From NCBI GenBank assembly GCA_032191485.1, contig JAVDOI010000002.1:40688287-40752286 (forward strand): a stretch of 64,000 bases of DNA, written 5' to 3'. Below, one piece after another: positions 34,704 through 47,400 of this stretch (positions are counted from its first letter, which is position 1; every line of letters starts with the position of its first letter). A program made the translations under genes and the position numbers. This stretch comes from Leptoclinus maculatus. Its lineage: Eukaryota > Chordata > Actinopteri > Perciformes > Stichaeidae. Under the pieces are notes generated by a model, which was given only the letters and a program-made list of their open reading frames with translations, was not told the DNA's origin and did not search any database.

Positions 34704-37430
34704 GGTGGTGGTGAACATTGGGGGGGGGGAGGACAGTAATGATGTTCACAGCTACATGGAGATGGAGAAAATGAAGTACGAACCTAGTTTAAAAAATAAA
34801 TCAGTATCTGTTGGAGCAGCTGACTCCAAGACCCCTTCCACCAATCAGCTGATGCCGGAGGATAACCAGTTTTTGAGCAGATCAACATGTTATTTTTTTG
34901 TTAATGATACAATTTTGTATTTAATCTGCCACTGATTTATCATGTGCCATCCAGAGTCTGAGAAACGACCGCTATCAGCTTAGCCCTGGCCTCCTTAGCT
35001 ACAGGTGCTAGCCGTTTCCCATTGTAGCACTGCTCATAACAATGGTAGCAGGTTAACCATCGGAATTTATGTCAACTTCTAAAACTAAATGTTCTTGCCT
35101 TAAGATTAAAGAAAGACAAGCTCTTTAGTTTAAGTTATATATGTATTTATTGGACTCTATCAAGAGCAATACACCACCCTCCAAAACCAAAAGCACTAGA
35201 GCTAAAGTGTGTTTGTGTAGCATTAGCCTCAGTCTTTTAGCATGATACCATGTATAAGTGCATATTTAAGACCCCTTTAAACAGGGCTCTCATTTTGAAA
35301 TGAAACAGACAGAAACAATTTAAAATATTAGAGTAAAAAAGCAAGCTACAGCTGACAAAATCTGCCAGCGACACTTGTCATTTCAGCTGGCAAAATAGAT
35401 GGTCTCTGACAAAAAGGTGAAGACTGCTTTTGTTAACTTATGTGTGAAATCACAGTCCCAAGAATTTTGATGGTAAATCTGCTAACGTTATCATTGAGAA
35501 CTGCAGTGCCAGAATTGAAAGACGGACATACCAAGAGTAGCTAATGGGGTGTGGGGTTTAGCAAAGGGTCCGCTGGAGACCAAGATGCTATGGCAAAGCA
35601 TTTATTATATCTGTACCTTACAATATTGCCTCCTAATGTGTCTAGATAGTGCTATGTACTGTATTAAGAGGCTGGACGAAAGGACAGACTCCATGATGTC
35701 AGTTGTGTGACAAAGTAACTGGTTGTATCCATAAAGTAATTTGTCATTTTAGCTCCTCTTGTTGAATGTTTGATGGTTTTTATATTGTTATTAGTCTCTG
35801 TTCAAAGAGACTGCAGAGTCATTGTACATAGTTGTGTGTTCATGCTAAACTCCTCACTGTAGATGAACGTAGTCCTGTAGATTTAGGGATGAATAGAAAA
35901 GTACACTGCTGTCATCTGTCAGGTAGTTACTGTACCAAGTGTTGTGACTGCCACCCTGAAGTAGGCTACAAGCATCAATTCAAACACCTTTAAGTGTTTA
36001 ATGTTAGACTGCAGTTGCGTGTGGGTGTACAAGAAAAACAGACATAAATACAATGGACCGCTTTCAACTGACAAGGCTTAAATGTCAAACCTAAAGCTAA
36101 TGCAGTTAGTTTTATTGGTATCTATTAAACTTTTTGAGAGCTGAATTTTTTACATGTCTTAATGAATAAGTGAGTAAGAAAAATGTGACTGTTTAAAGAG
36201 ATATGAATTGAAAAGAAGGTACATTATTTCAGTTTCATCTGTCTGTGACAGCACATTTAGGGACTGAGGTGAAACAAAGCAGCGCTGTTTCAACCCACAG
36301 TATCAAAACCTCTCCGACTTTTATTTCATGCGCCAAACACAGTCCCCTCAGTTTTGTCTTTATTTGGTAAGAGATCATCCTGGCATGTCTGGTCATTCTT
36401 TTTGCACTGACGTGAGTCAAGGGGACCACCATCAGCCAGTGAAAAATAGATGTAAATCTGGCCTAACAGGAGCATGTTAACATTTCCTAAAAGGGGGACC
36501 TGTTGATTCTTGTGGTACTCCACAGGTCATGCTGACTTAAAAAAATAGTAAATTCAAAAGAAATTAAAATATAATCAGCACCATATGGACTAAGGGTCTG
36601 ATCAGACAGAGCAATGTGCACGGTTGTTGCACGAAGGAATGAGTGCTGACGTTAGCTTAACCCAAACCATGAACTGTAGGCTACCTAATAGTTAACAGTA
36701 CAGCTTAAATTAAAATGAAATGAAAACACCTCACCCCTGAAATCTCACTGATTTGCCTCCTGCTGTTTTCTGTTTAGATCATGGTAACTAGGGTTGGCAC
36801 TTAGCAACGCAGATTTTACGCTCATTGAAAACAATTAAAAAAGCCACCCCAGGTTCCTAAAATGCCCTCTGTCTGATCAAAGTGTTTTTGCTCACTTGAA
36901 AATGCCAGACGCACTGTAGAAAAGGCCAATCTGGGATTGTTTGAGGATGCTTTAGAGGTGCAGCGTTTTTTCAATGAGACACTTTGGTTGCTTCTGATGC
37001 GGAATATATTTAAAGTAAAAATGTCGGCCGGCGAGGAAACATCTTGGTGAGTCTATCGTTTTGTTCAGATTCAGATCCACTTTATTATCCACACGGGGAA
37101 ATTCCTTTGGTCCAGTGCTCCAGACATGAGAACGTTGTGCACTGCTCCTGCTACATTCTTTTAAAGAGACCATGTGTAAAGATCTGCTGTTTCTTTGTTA
37201 TGATGTGTTTTAACTGTTGAGTCTGTAAAGCAGTGAAGATGTGATGATGTTGATACACATGACAATATGCACACTGACTGTAAATAATGATGATGTAAAT
37301 AATGACATGTGACTTTGCATATACAAGCTGTACTTCATGTGGTACAGTATTCAAAATATATTTATATATGCTGTAATATCTGATATCAGAGATAATTTGA
37401 AATGCAAGAATGAAAATAAAACTAGTTGTT
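34704..37430 (+). other. gabbr1: probable gabbr1 3' untranslated region and flank
   Basis: No gene. AATAAA at 34795-34800, ATTAAA at 35105-35110 and AATAAA at 37415-37420 are candidate polyadenylation signals; which is used cannot be decided from sequence. A fish-repeat fragment (CCACTTTATTATCCACACGG) lies near 37077-37110. Confidence 0.55.
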
Positions 37431-37460
37431 TTTCCCAAACTATCATCTGTGTGCAATGTA

Positions 37461-37600
37461 GAACGCCTGTGGCTCAGTGGCAGTGCAGGGTCAAGACATT
37501 TAACCCCAAATTGCTGTATGAATGGGTATGAATGTTAGTCGGTCCTGATGGGCAGGAGGCACCTTGCATGGTAGCCTCTGTCATCAGTGTAGTGTCATCA
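37461..37600 (+). mobile_element. truncated tRNA-derived SINE
   Basis: CTGTGGCTCAGTGGCAGTGCA (box A) followed directly by the SINE body (ACATTTAACCCCAAATTGCT, GGTCCTGATGGGCAGGAGGC). The box B segment is deleted. It runs into a gypsy fragment. Confidence 0.75.
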
Positions 37601-37602
37601 GT

Positions 37603-38395
37603 GCCTTCGTCCGCCACCGCCGTACCTGGGCCGAAGCCAGAGCAGCGCTCCTCCACTCAGCCAACCGGCGCCGCATTAAAGCCCCCATCTACCAGGTTGG
37701 CCAGAAAGTGTGGTTGTCTACCCGGGACCTACCCTTGCGGGTAGAGTCTAAGAAGTTGGCACCCAGGTTCATTGGCCCATTCGAAATCCAGAAGGTCATC
37801 AATCCTGCAGCAGTGAGGCTCAAGCTGCCCCGTTCCATGCGGGTCCACCCGTCATTCCACGTCTCCAAGATGAAGCCGGTTCGAGAGAGTCCGCTGGTTC
37901 CTGCTGCTCAGCCTCCACCGCCACCTCGATTCATCGATGGAGGTCTTACCTACACGGTTCACCGGGAGAGGCCTGCAATACCTGGTCGACTGGGAGGGCT
38001 ACGGTCCAGAAGAAAGATCCTGGGTCCCAGCTCGAAACATTCTGGATGCCCCTCTCATCAGGGAGTTTCACTGCTGCCATCCTGACCAGCCCTCCAAGGC
38101 CTCTGTGCCCGCTGGGGCTACCCAGCTACACTCTGTTCCCCTTCTTCCATCTGTAACTTCAGATGTTGGGGAGGATGAAGAGGAGCCATCTTCTGGTGGG
38201 GACAACTCACCCACTGATGCTGAGGAGAAGGAGGTCGAGATGGATATGTCTGATGAATATAATATTTCTGCTGTTCTGCCAGAGACTTTGATGTGTCAGT
38301 CTGTACCTGTTGAGTTTATAATAAAAGCCAACGGTTCCTGGAATCCTGTGTCCTGCAATTGGGTCCATATACAATCCGTTACAACATGTAACGAT
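37603..38395 (+). pseudogene. Ty3/gypsy fragment: integrase C-terminus, chromodomain, LTR end
   Basis: The frame from 37603 encodes the end of an integrase (VGQKVWLSTRDLPLRVESKK, LAPRFIGPFEIQKV, RVHPSFHVSKMKPV). After a frame break near 37960 comes a chromodomain (LQYLVDWEGYGPEERSWVPA, then RNILDAPLI). Residues that normally link the two are missing. The last part, from about 38319 (AATAAAAGCC and GTCCTGCAATTGGGTCC), resembles an LTR R/U5 end, so the open frame crossing it is not a real protein. The upstream polyprotein is absent. Confidence 0.85.
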
Positions 38396-38399
38396 GTCT

Positions 38400-40700
38400 A
38401 TAGAGTTCTGTGGAAATGAGTCCTAAAACCCAGAAATGAGTCAACATTTTTACACATCCGGTTCCCTCTTAGGTTTTTTTGAATGGGTTTTTGGTTAGAT
38501 TTTAAGCTTTTTAAGTTTCTTTAAAAAAGCGGTTGCTTACAAAAAGCAAAATAAGACTAAATGTCATCATGCCAACTTCACAGCCTCGTTGTGTATACAC
38601 ACTCATGCGGATGTGGTGTAGTTTGTTAATAGCCTATCGTTCGTTTTTTTACTTCTGGTGATTGCATTCATGCTTCAAAAATCATTAAAGTGGGGTTAAT
38701 TTGTGCTGAACAAAAATGTGTTTGCCACAGAGCTTATTTTCAGCTATAATCCAAAAAACAATGGAAAATCGGCAGTACTAGAGCATAACGTCAAGCCCTG
38801 TACTGTATATACAGCACATTGGATTTATATTGACTGTGACAGATGTGCATGTTAAAGAAAAATAGATTCAAATGTTCATCAGAGTGATGGCCTGAAAGAA
38901 GAAAAGAGTCCGTTCAGTTTTATTTTACAATTGTATTTTCATTTGTATTAGTTGTATTAGTGATACGTAGCACAGTACAATAGAATGTGTTAGACAATAC
39001 AATAGGCTCGCTCTGCAATAAGATACAACTCATAAAATATAGAATGGAAGAGAAAAAATGAAAAAGGTGATAAGGTAACTATACTTAGAGTCTTACAAAA
39101 ATCATAATACATTGAACTACTAATCAACTAAATACCAGTTTTGTACCAGTTTTGCTCTGGGTGTCTGTCATTATTTAGTTCATGTATTTTTCTATTATTA
39201 TTCAGCTAATATTCTATGTATAATTTCTGTCATTTGGATTGACTTTGTTGTAATTGCATTATGTTGTTCATTCTGTACACATGACATCTTCTGCATTCTG
39301 TCCATCCTGATAGAGGGATCCTCCTCTCTCCCTGAGGTTTAAAATTGAATTGAATTGAATCATTTTTGCATCTCCCTGTATGGCAACAGATAAGCATAGA
39401 CAGTTTTATTGGTAAGTGTCCATTTTGTCCAAGGCAAATTCTTAACATTACCGTTAGAAATAAAATTTCAAGTGAAATGTTATACTTGCAGTAGTTATAC
39501 AATGAGGTCAAATTAAATACATTTTCAGCAGTAGTGTTCCAGGCAGAACAGCAGTTACCACTCAAGAGCCTTGCCTCAGCTCCAGATGGTGTGGGCTTAG
39601 CCCCAGACCACTCAATTCCTAGAAACGCCCCTGTTGTAGACTGTTAGTCTTGTTAAGGTAACAACACACTACAGAAATAGAAACTAGTGCCAGTGGAGCA
39701 TTACATCATCAAACAAGTCAAATAAAGGAAAGATCAGATCAGTTTCAACCACACTGGGTGTTCTTCAGGTTGTGGTTGGGAAGGTGCTGCACTGACACAA
39801 GCTGCATTGCTTGCAATGCATTGAGTACAGTCATTAAAGTGTAACTTCACCCCAAGGTCTGAGCCTAACTCTACAATCTGCATTATTTTAAAAAATGCAA
39901 AAAAACTAGGCAAGATGCTGAGAAATGATATGAATTTCATGACATAGCTAAGTCCCAACCGGTTGACTCTTTGTCATCATTGGCCCTGCAAAGTTCAGGG
40001 TTGATTGTAAACAACCCCTTCTCACTCCTAACTTGTCAAATACCAACGCTTGGTAAGTGCTCGCAAGGCATCTACTACTGACACATGGATGCACCCTTTA
40101 GTGTCTGTACGCGCATTTAGATTGGTGTCTAACAACTGACCCCTAAGGGGGTTCAGGGGCAGCCCCACCCCCAATATAAATTATCTTTTAGCAGTAGTAC
40201 ATTAGAATCAGGTTAAATGTATAGAAATGTCTCAAACAGTACAAAAGCAAAAGCTAAATTTGTGTTGTCAATAACATATTTATTTAATAATACTATATTA
40301 TTAAACAACAATTATGCTAGGTGTTTGTGTGGTTAAATTGATCTTATAGTTTCTTATAGGTTGTATAATCTAAAGAAAAGATATGTTTCTGTGGTAATGA
40401 CTTTCTCCGGTGTACTGGTCAAGTGTACTGGTCAAGTGTCCTGTAAGTTAAAAACAATACAAATAGTGTAAAGATGTAAACATTGAATATTTTACATTTG
40501 TATTTTCCTTTTTATTTCGTTTATTTCGTTTAATTAGTCATATGTAGGACAACACAGAGTCAAAGATACAATAGAATGTGTTGGACAGGCCAGCTCAGCA
40601 ATAAGAGACTTATTCAAAATCTTAATACTTAATAGTTACAATAATCATAATACATTTGAAATCAATTTAAATTTGAAAGCACCTTTCACAAACTCAAGGA
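38400..40700. other. intergenic sequence
   Basis: No gene seen. A stretch at about 39235-39360 (GAGGGATCCTCCTCTCTCCC, CTGAGGTTT, ATTGAATTGAATTGAAT) resembles a widespread teleost repeat fragment. Confidence 0.55.
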
Positions 40701-40710
40701 CACTTTACAG

Positions 40711-41302
40711 CAGGGGTCTCAAACTCGCGGCCCGCGGGCCAATTGAGGCCCGCTGGACGATATTTTGTGGCCCCCTACGACATCAAAGTTTAGTGTTAGT
40801 GCGGCCCGCGCATTTTTCTCACACGCACCTTTTTGCCGAGTCCAGTGTTTCCCCTACCATTGTATTAGCGGGGCGCCCCGCCCCCCGCAACGGCACCCTG
40901 CGCCCCCCTAGAAGGTCGATTTAATTTTGTTTAATTTGTAATTATCCTCTGCTCTCTGTATCGCGTAGTTCCGCCCCGATGCGCGCACACGCACACAAAG
41001 ACACGTGCGCGCACACAGATGAACACACTCCCACCAGCGAACGGAGCTCGCGCATCGGAAATTAAAAGTTTGTGTCCGTGCACCCCCTTAAAAGTTTGTG
41101 TGCACCCCCCCCCCCCCCCCCCCCCCAAAGTGTAAACCTAGGGGAAACACTGGAGTCGTTTCCCGGGATTGAGAAGATTGGATCAGTTGTACTTTTTTTG
41201 GGAATACTTGAAACCCTTTTTTTTTTTAATATTTGATGCGGCCCAGCCTCACCCACACTCTACCTCCAGCGGCCCCCAGGTAAATTGAGTTTGAGACCCC
41301 TG
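40711..41302. mobile_element. non-autonomous hAT element containing a second hAT-like insertion
   Basis: Ends are CAGGGGTCTCAAACTC and its complement GAGTTTGAGACCCCTG, flanked by perfect CTTTACAG duplications (40703-40710, 41303-41310). Subterminal GCGGCCCGCG motifs are present. There is no coding capacity. A smaller element sits inside it at 40843-41152. Confidence 0.93.
40843..41152. mobile_element. nested MITE with CAGTGTTTCCCCTA ends
   Basis: 310 bp, beginning CAGTGTTTCCCCTA and ending TAGGGGAAACACTG, flanked by GAGTC on both sides (40838-40842, 41153-41157). It contains GGGGCGCCCC-type motifs and a run of about 23 C residues near 41104-41126. Confidence 0.85.
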
Positions 41303-41310
41303 CTTTACAG

Positions 41311-43530
41311 GGTAAAAAAGTAGAGTAAGAAATGAACTGAAAACATTACTGTCAGTCAAAGGCTCAAACAGGTTAAGATTGTTAGAGGGAAGATTGAGGC
41401 ATCTCCTAAAACTGATTCTGTGGATTCCAAAGATACCTCTAGACATCCTCTTTAAGAGCTGCTATTGTTGTGCTGCCAACAATCGCCTCTCTGTGTGACG
41501 TCACATATACCTAAGTGGCCCCCCTACACCTTACCTAATGTGTGTGTGTGCGTGCCAGGACCGGTTAACTGGCAGGCGCACACACACACACACACACACA
41601 CACATACATTAATACAATCTCTTCTTCTTATACATACATAGAAATGCACACACCTAGGTGTGACATGAAGCTTTTAATTTGAAGTACATCATAAAGCTGA
41701 AGTGATTATACAAATAATTTATATTAAAAGAGAAAATGAAATAATTGATTAGGATACAAAATATTGAAAGCCCTGATTTCCCACCAGGTGAGCTGGGTCG
41801 GTTAGGACACCAAATAACACCAAATAACCTTACATTGCTCACAGACTACTTGAACACTGATGAAAATAATTTGATCCCAGAACAGAGACAGGTGTCTGTA
41901 GAATTTTCCTCCCCTGGACCATAGACAGATTACTGCATGGGCAAAGTGGGCTCGTACCCAGGGCCCTGAGCCTAAACATTTACTATTTTCTTTTTTTATG
42001 TAAAGTATTTTTGTTTTTAAAAAATTGGAATGATAAATGTGATTTTGAAAATGCTGTATGATTATGAAATAGTTAAATCACCAATGTCATAATGTCGCAG
42101 GCCCAGTGACGTAGGCTGTAGGTCAGTGTCAATGTTGCTGTGAACATGACGAGCGCCTAGCGGGTCGGCAAAGCGTAAACGTAGATTCTAATTGTAATCA
42201 TGCTAAGGCCTGCACTGCTAGCCCAAGTTAGCAGGAAGCCTGCACTCCACAGTGGATAATGCAAGTAGCACTACCAGCCCTCTCACATCGCCTGTTGAGG
42301 AAAAAGATACAATGCTGGCAGCTGAAAATGAACTCCCAGGTGCCCCAGGTGAAGCAGACACACTGGATTCATGAGCTCACTACCAACAAAAAGTCATACA
42401 GCTAACTCTAGCATCAACTGACGGGCCAGAAAATTATTTTTTATATTACATTTTTTTTGTATGTGCCATATCTAAAAACAGTATCGTAGAAGGAACACAA
42501 AAAAGAGCCAAACATACTTGCACACTGTAGATTTCAAAACTGTGAATAAAATATGAGTATAGTGAGAATAGTCAGAAGGTTCCCACTTTTAGGTTAAAAG
42601 TGAAGAGGGTCTGGCTGAGTTTAAACATGGTGAATGACCGTAACTTGCTAAAAAGGCAGTGTCCCAACTGTCCCACTGTGCCAACCAACCCCGCTCTCCA
42701 CCTTTCCACTGCTGGCTGTAGGCTGCTGGAGGAGGAAGCAGGGGGATTACCATGATTACCAGGGACTTCCCCTCCTCACTTCCACTCAGTGTAGCTGTTG
42801 AGGAACTTTTACTCCACTGGAAACTCTCTCACTACACTGTAAAGTTATATACAGAGCCAGCAACGGCAAGTTATGGTATCTCATGTAATACCAAGGCAAC
42901 TGGCAACAAACAGAAGTGTATTTGGCCATACAAAATGTTTGCAAAAATGTTTTCAGAACACACTGAGCATTGGGGTGGACATCAGCAGAGACACTGATTA
43001 TGCTGAAGGGGAGGTTTAAGAGGGTTTTGTGGATTCTGTGATACCTTTTTCTAGGCTGTGGAACTGGGATATTGTTAGAAACCATTGTACATGTTACCAA
43101 GTGTTTAAAGGTGCTAAATTTGATATTCTGAGCATTAATATAGGACCAAACAACTATTGTCTGTGTAAAGAAATAGTGTAGTAATGTCTACCTGAGCAGA
43201 GAATGAAGTGCTCTCTCTCTCTCTCTCTGTGATTTTATCTGAGCTTCTCTGTGCTTTATTTACTAGATAAAGCAGTTTATTTTATGTGTTTTAAGGAAAC
43301 GTGTTACAGCCTCTTTCACAGTGCACAGAGGCCATAGAACATTGTGGTTCTATTGCCCTGCGATTTACAATTCAACCAATGCTGCAACTTCCTCCCAACC
43401 GGCATTTGATATTTTCTTCCAACAGTCGACAGCCCCTGCATTCAACTAATTGTTGGCTTGTTTTTGTTTTTTATATTTCTTAGTTCAACATTGTAGTTCT
43501 AACACAAACCACAAACCTTGCATTCATACT
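41311..43530. other. intergenic sequence with a hAT relic
   Basis: A (CA)n run is at about 41579-41603. Positions 41925-42380 resemble a decayed hAT element: CCCAGGGCCCTGAGCC near the left and an open stretch encoding SPLTSPVEEKDTMLAAENEL near 42274. No host gene was seen. A (CT)n run lies at about 43212-43229. Confidence 0.5.
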
Positions 43531-43990
43531 TTCCTTTTCAAAAATATTTTTATTCAAACATTTATACAGCACCACAGGCACCATGGCATTATTTGAAAAT
43601 ATCAATAAAAAATACAGTGACAAACAGCTGATCAATAATCAATAATAATAAATAAATAAAATAAATTATGTGTAAAATCCAGCCCAAATACTGAAAACAT
43701 AAATAAATGAATAAATACATAAATAAAATAAATATCATAATGTTATGTTGAATAAATACATCCTTTAAAATCTTCTTCTGTCAGCCTACATTTATTGTGT
43801 TACTACAGTAACACAATAAATGTGCAGTAGTTGTAATACATCTGTACAAATGACAGCTTGAGCATTAGAGTACATCAAAAGGTATTGACACTAAGGCGAG
43901 TACATAGTACATGTGTGAAGTCTATTCTGAAAGTTGCAGAGACTGGCTTTAGTGGCACAGTGGAGCCCTCTAGATGTCAGTCACCTGTCC
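43530..43990 (-). promoter_or_regulatory. tnfa: tnfa 3' UTR with AU-rich element and polyadenylation signal
   Basis: On the tnfa (minus) strand, at least nine ATTTA pentamers occur between 43757 and 43649, several overlapping as ATTTATTTA. A polyadenylation signal AATAAA is at 43554-43549. AU-rich 3' UTRs that confer rapid decay and translational control are characteristic of TNF mRNAs in vertebrates. The end point is inferred from the signal. Confidence 0.8.
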
Positions 43991-45325
43991 TCACAACGCA
44001 AACACACCGAAGAATGTGTTCCCCGACTCCTCCTCCAGGTCCGGCAGCATCTTCTCTTCCATCACCGTCCTTAGTCTGTCCCCCATCTTCAGGTTGAACA
44101 CAGCTCCCATGTTCACAGAGGAGAACCAGCTCCCCTCCTCATCTGGATTGCTGCTGGCTTTCGTTTGGCAGACACTGCGGATGGAGTGCAGGATGGTCCG
44201 TTCCTCAGTCCCTATTGAACTGGACCAGCGCTTCACAGTGTGACTCACGTGGACAATGGGCTGCGAGGTGGCGTCATCAGTATCGCTGCTGCTGCACTTG
44301 ACCCGGAACGACGCTTGGCTGTAAACGAAGTAGAGGCCATTTTGAGGAATCACAATGTTGTTGTTGTTGAGTTCCAGCCCTCCTTGAGAGTGGTACTGGT
44401 CCACCGCATTCTTCCATTCCGCTGAGGTCTTCATAGTAGAGTTGTATCGTCCTGTTGAAGAGGATCGAGAGATGATTATGGAGAAAAGAATGGACTATTA
44501 AAACAACAAGGACAGTGAGGATTCTAAAGAATGTTACTATCCTTCATAATGAAATGGAAGTTTGTCTTTGACATGATTCAGGAATAAATAAATTAGAGGT
44601 AACCCCAAGAACTTCCTGAAGAAGCCCTGGAGCTCAATCGAGAAGCCTTAGAACTTCCTGAAGGATTACTAACTCTAAGCCCCTCAAAAACCTCTGGTTT
44701 CAAACCTACTGGACTGAGAAAACCAAAAGTTAAGACTAAAAGCCCCAAATAATTGAAAATACTTCTGCGATCAATTTTCTCACATCGCTCTTGTTATGTG
44801 TATCAAACAGCCCCAGGTATTCTTTGATACTGAATTGATTGCTTATATTTACCTTCTAAATGAATGGCTGCTCTCACATTTGAAATCTGCCTCAATGTGC
44901 GGCGAAGATCTGGAAAGAAGATAAGAAAGAAGTTTAGAATATGTGGAATACCACAACAGCTCCACTTTTCACTTAATAAGTAATACTTGTCTCAACAAGG
45001 GTCAAATTAAGTCAATTAAAGGAAAGATTCTCACCAAAATGGTCTTCACCATGTCCTGGGCTCTGTTTCAAGAAGAGAAAGATAGAGAGACTGTTACACG
45101 ATGGCTGGGTTCAGGTGAGTCCCTCCGATAATTCAGAGACTAATGTAAGACTTGTGTTCCCACCTTGGCATGCCTGTTGAAGAAGAGGACAGCAGCAGCC
45201 GCAAGGCAGAGTGTGAACACCAGCAGGGTCGTGGTTTGCTTTGAGCTCGGTTTGGCTCGCATTGTTTCTCTCCTGGCTTCTGTGTGGACAGTGGCGTCTA
45301 GTAGTACCTTGCATTCACCTTCCAT
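43991..45325 (-). CDS. tnfa: tumour necrosis factor alpha
   Basis: Pro-inflammatory type II membrane cytokine, released by TACE-type cleavage and acting as a trimer on TNF receptors. Four exons (minus strand): 45325-45164, 45062-45035, 44909-44853 and 44451-43991, with GT-AG introns and a total of 235 codons plus stop. Residues 1-30 are cytosolic and about 33-50 form the transmembrane segment (LLVFTLCLAAAAVLFF). A Thr-Leu at 68-69 in RRTLRQIS is a plausible cleavage site. The TNF homology domain follows, with the family signature IVIPQNGLYFVYSQ at 115-128 and the disulphide pair Cys135 and Cys177. It ends FFGVFAL, typical of TNF. The start at 45325 is the first ATG (MEGECKVLLDA), as in other fish. 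No second tandem TNF gene was found nearby. Confidence 0.96.
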
Positions 45326-45427
45326 TGTTTTCAATGAGTTCCTTTTATCACTTCAAGTAAAGCTGAGCTCTTCGAAGCTGTATTGACAGCTGTCGTTCTT
45401 CTTCTACTGTCGCTCAGCGAGTGTCTC

Positions 45428-45435
45428 TTTTAAAA
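45428..45435 (-). promoter_or_regulatory. tnfa: TATA-like box of tnfa
   Basis: Palindromic TTTTAAAA about 105 bp upstream of the start codon, suitably placed for a transcription start near 45400. This is inferred from position and sequence only. Confidence 0.5.
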
Positions 45436-45448
45436 CCAGTTACCTCTT

Positions 45449-45458
45449 GGGAAACTCC
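45449..45458. promoter_or_regulatory. tnfa: NF-kappaB-like site upstream of tnfa
   Basis: GGGAAACTCC fits the kappaB consensus GGGRNNYYCC at every position and lies about 15 bp upstream of the TATA-like box. NF-kappaB drives TNF transcription in vertebrates. Use of this site is inferred. Confidence 0.6.
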
Positions 45459-45460
45459 AG

Positions 45461-45468
45461 TGATGTCA
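45461..45468. promoter_or_regulatory. tnfa: CRE/AP-1-like site upstream of tnfa
   Basis: TGATGTCA is one base from the CRE consensus TGACGTCA and lies next to the kappaB-like site. A composite kappaB/CRE arrangement is known in mammalian TNF promoters. Function here is inferred. Confidence 0.4.
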
Positions 45469-45469
45469 C

Positions 45470-47400
45470 TCAGTGTGAGTGAATGGAGATTTGATGAGGA
45501 AGAGAGACCCAGAGACGGGGAGGATCTTACACACCACACACTCCTACACACACAGCATCTTTATGACTGTGTTATCCCATGAGCACATACACACAACCCC
45601 CTTTCACACCTCAGTGCACACACACACCCACAGAGATTCACACACACACAAGGATACACAAGGATGCACATTTTGACACCCTTACACTCAGTCTGCCTGC
45701 ATACCAAATGCACCTACAGAAACCACATGTCACTTTCTCTGAAATTTTAAACAAAAAATGCACATTTTACCCAATCGAGTGTTTACGTATGTTGTGGTGT
45801 ACTGGTCATCTCTATGTAGGTCAAACATATGGAAACTGTGTTAAAGTGAGGGGTAGCAAGCCACAGAAACATCATTCACTTATTCATCAAAACATCTGCT
45901 GTCTTTGCCAACATTGCCAAAAATTACTCACACTACCAGAATACAAATGAACTGCAACTGACGTGTCATTGATAATATCTACCATGCAGTGTGTCACTTC
46001 CTTTATTTAAAATATATAAATAGACCAATGGTAACGCAGTTCAGCTTTTCATGTGTGGGTCAAGATAGAAATATTTTAGAATGTAAAAACAAACACTGAT
46101 AAAACATGTTTTCATGATAAATAGATGAATTAAATGATTCCTATACAGTATATACCTATAGGAACATAAAATTGGAATTGCCGTTTTCGATGCGATGTAT
46201 GACTTAAACTGTCTGATTACCTGAAACAAAGTTATTTTCATAGTCATTTAGGTTAACATGGTGCCTTTGACAACATCACAGAGCATCTGTACATATACTA
46301 TATATGTAGTAGCAGTAGCGACTCTGATGAGTAACAATGAGTGTGGATGTTTCGTGTCTATTGGAGACAGGAGTGTGGGAGAGTTATAATTCAGATTGAC
46401 TCAGATTTTATAAACATTTATACCACAGCATTTCAAAACAACCCTTTAGAGCAGCTGTCTGCTGTAGTGGAAGCTAAACTAACAAACACCCATTCTACAC
46501 TATTACTTCAGTTTGGATGGACTTCTTGACCGTGCAAATACACCCCCCAAAGATATGGAACCAAGTCTGTAGCTCTTTTTATTTCATGGATAACAAATGA
46601 TAATCGCTTGGCAGAAATCCCAGATCTGGATCACCACCAAAGAGTAATCAGTAGCTTTGTGGCCCCAGGCTTATCTGCCACCACGTTTTATAGAAAACCC
46701 TTTTTCTATCCCACAAGAAGCCTGAAAACCAACCTTCTTGGTGGAGATAATGTAGAAGGAACATTTACAGCTTTAATTTGATTTATATATAAAACAGTGT
46801 ACAAAGTGAAGCTTGTGCAAAATAGCAGCAGTTGTCAAGTTAAGGAGGGCTTGTGGTCGTATCACAGATCTCGAATCAACTATGTGACTCCGTCATGAGG
46901 ATCAGACTTTTCATTCTTTACATTTTTTACAACCACATTTCATGTGGCGTAAACTGTCATACTCTAAATATATTTTGGGTGGAGTATCACCTTAAGGTGC
47001 TAAATGAGATCACTGATGGTTTATTAGATAAGATGATTAGTGTTGTTATAAATATATCTTAAGCAGACGATCAGAGGTTGTAAACAGTTAACAACGGATA
47101 AGATGTTTGAGCTAAAACCTTATATGGAGGATAAAACTCCAAAATGTATGTACCCAACATGTCTAGTAATACCACATTACATATGAAAACTATGCGCACA
47201 CAACTTCAGCAAGTGCAGTAGTCAAATGTATGTAATAATTTTACTGTAGGCCTTTGTTTTCTCTTCCAAATACATTTATCTAACCTGGGGGTTTATTTAA
47301 AACCTGTATGGCAGCTTGCATTTCTTAGCCCATGAGGTCAATGGTATCATTATTGATATGAATGATGGCCAAAAACAAGGTGCACATCCCTCAGTAATAT
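45470..47400. other. intergenic sequence upstream of tnfa
   Basis: A CA-rich, imperfect microsatellite region lies at 45530-45670. The rest is unique-looking, and I see no gene or recognisable element in it. Confidence 0.55.

Noticed and set aside
38090..38419. Acidic open frame following the gypsy chromodomain, considered as a captured host gene
   Set aside because: Its end runs through an LTR-like R/U5 segment with AATAAA, so the frame is most simply the tail of the gypsy fragment.
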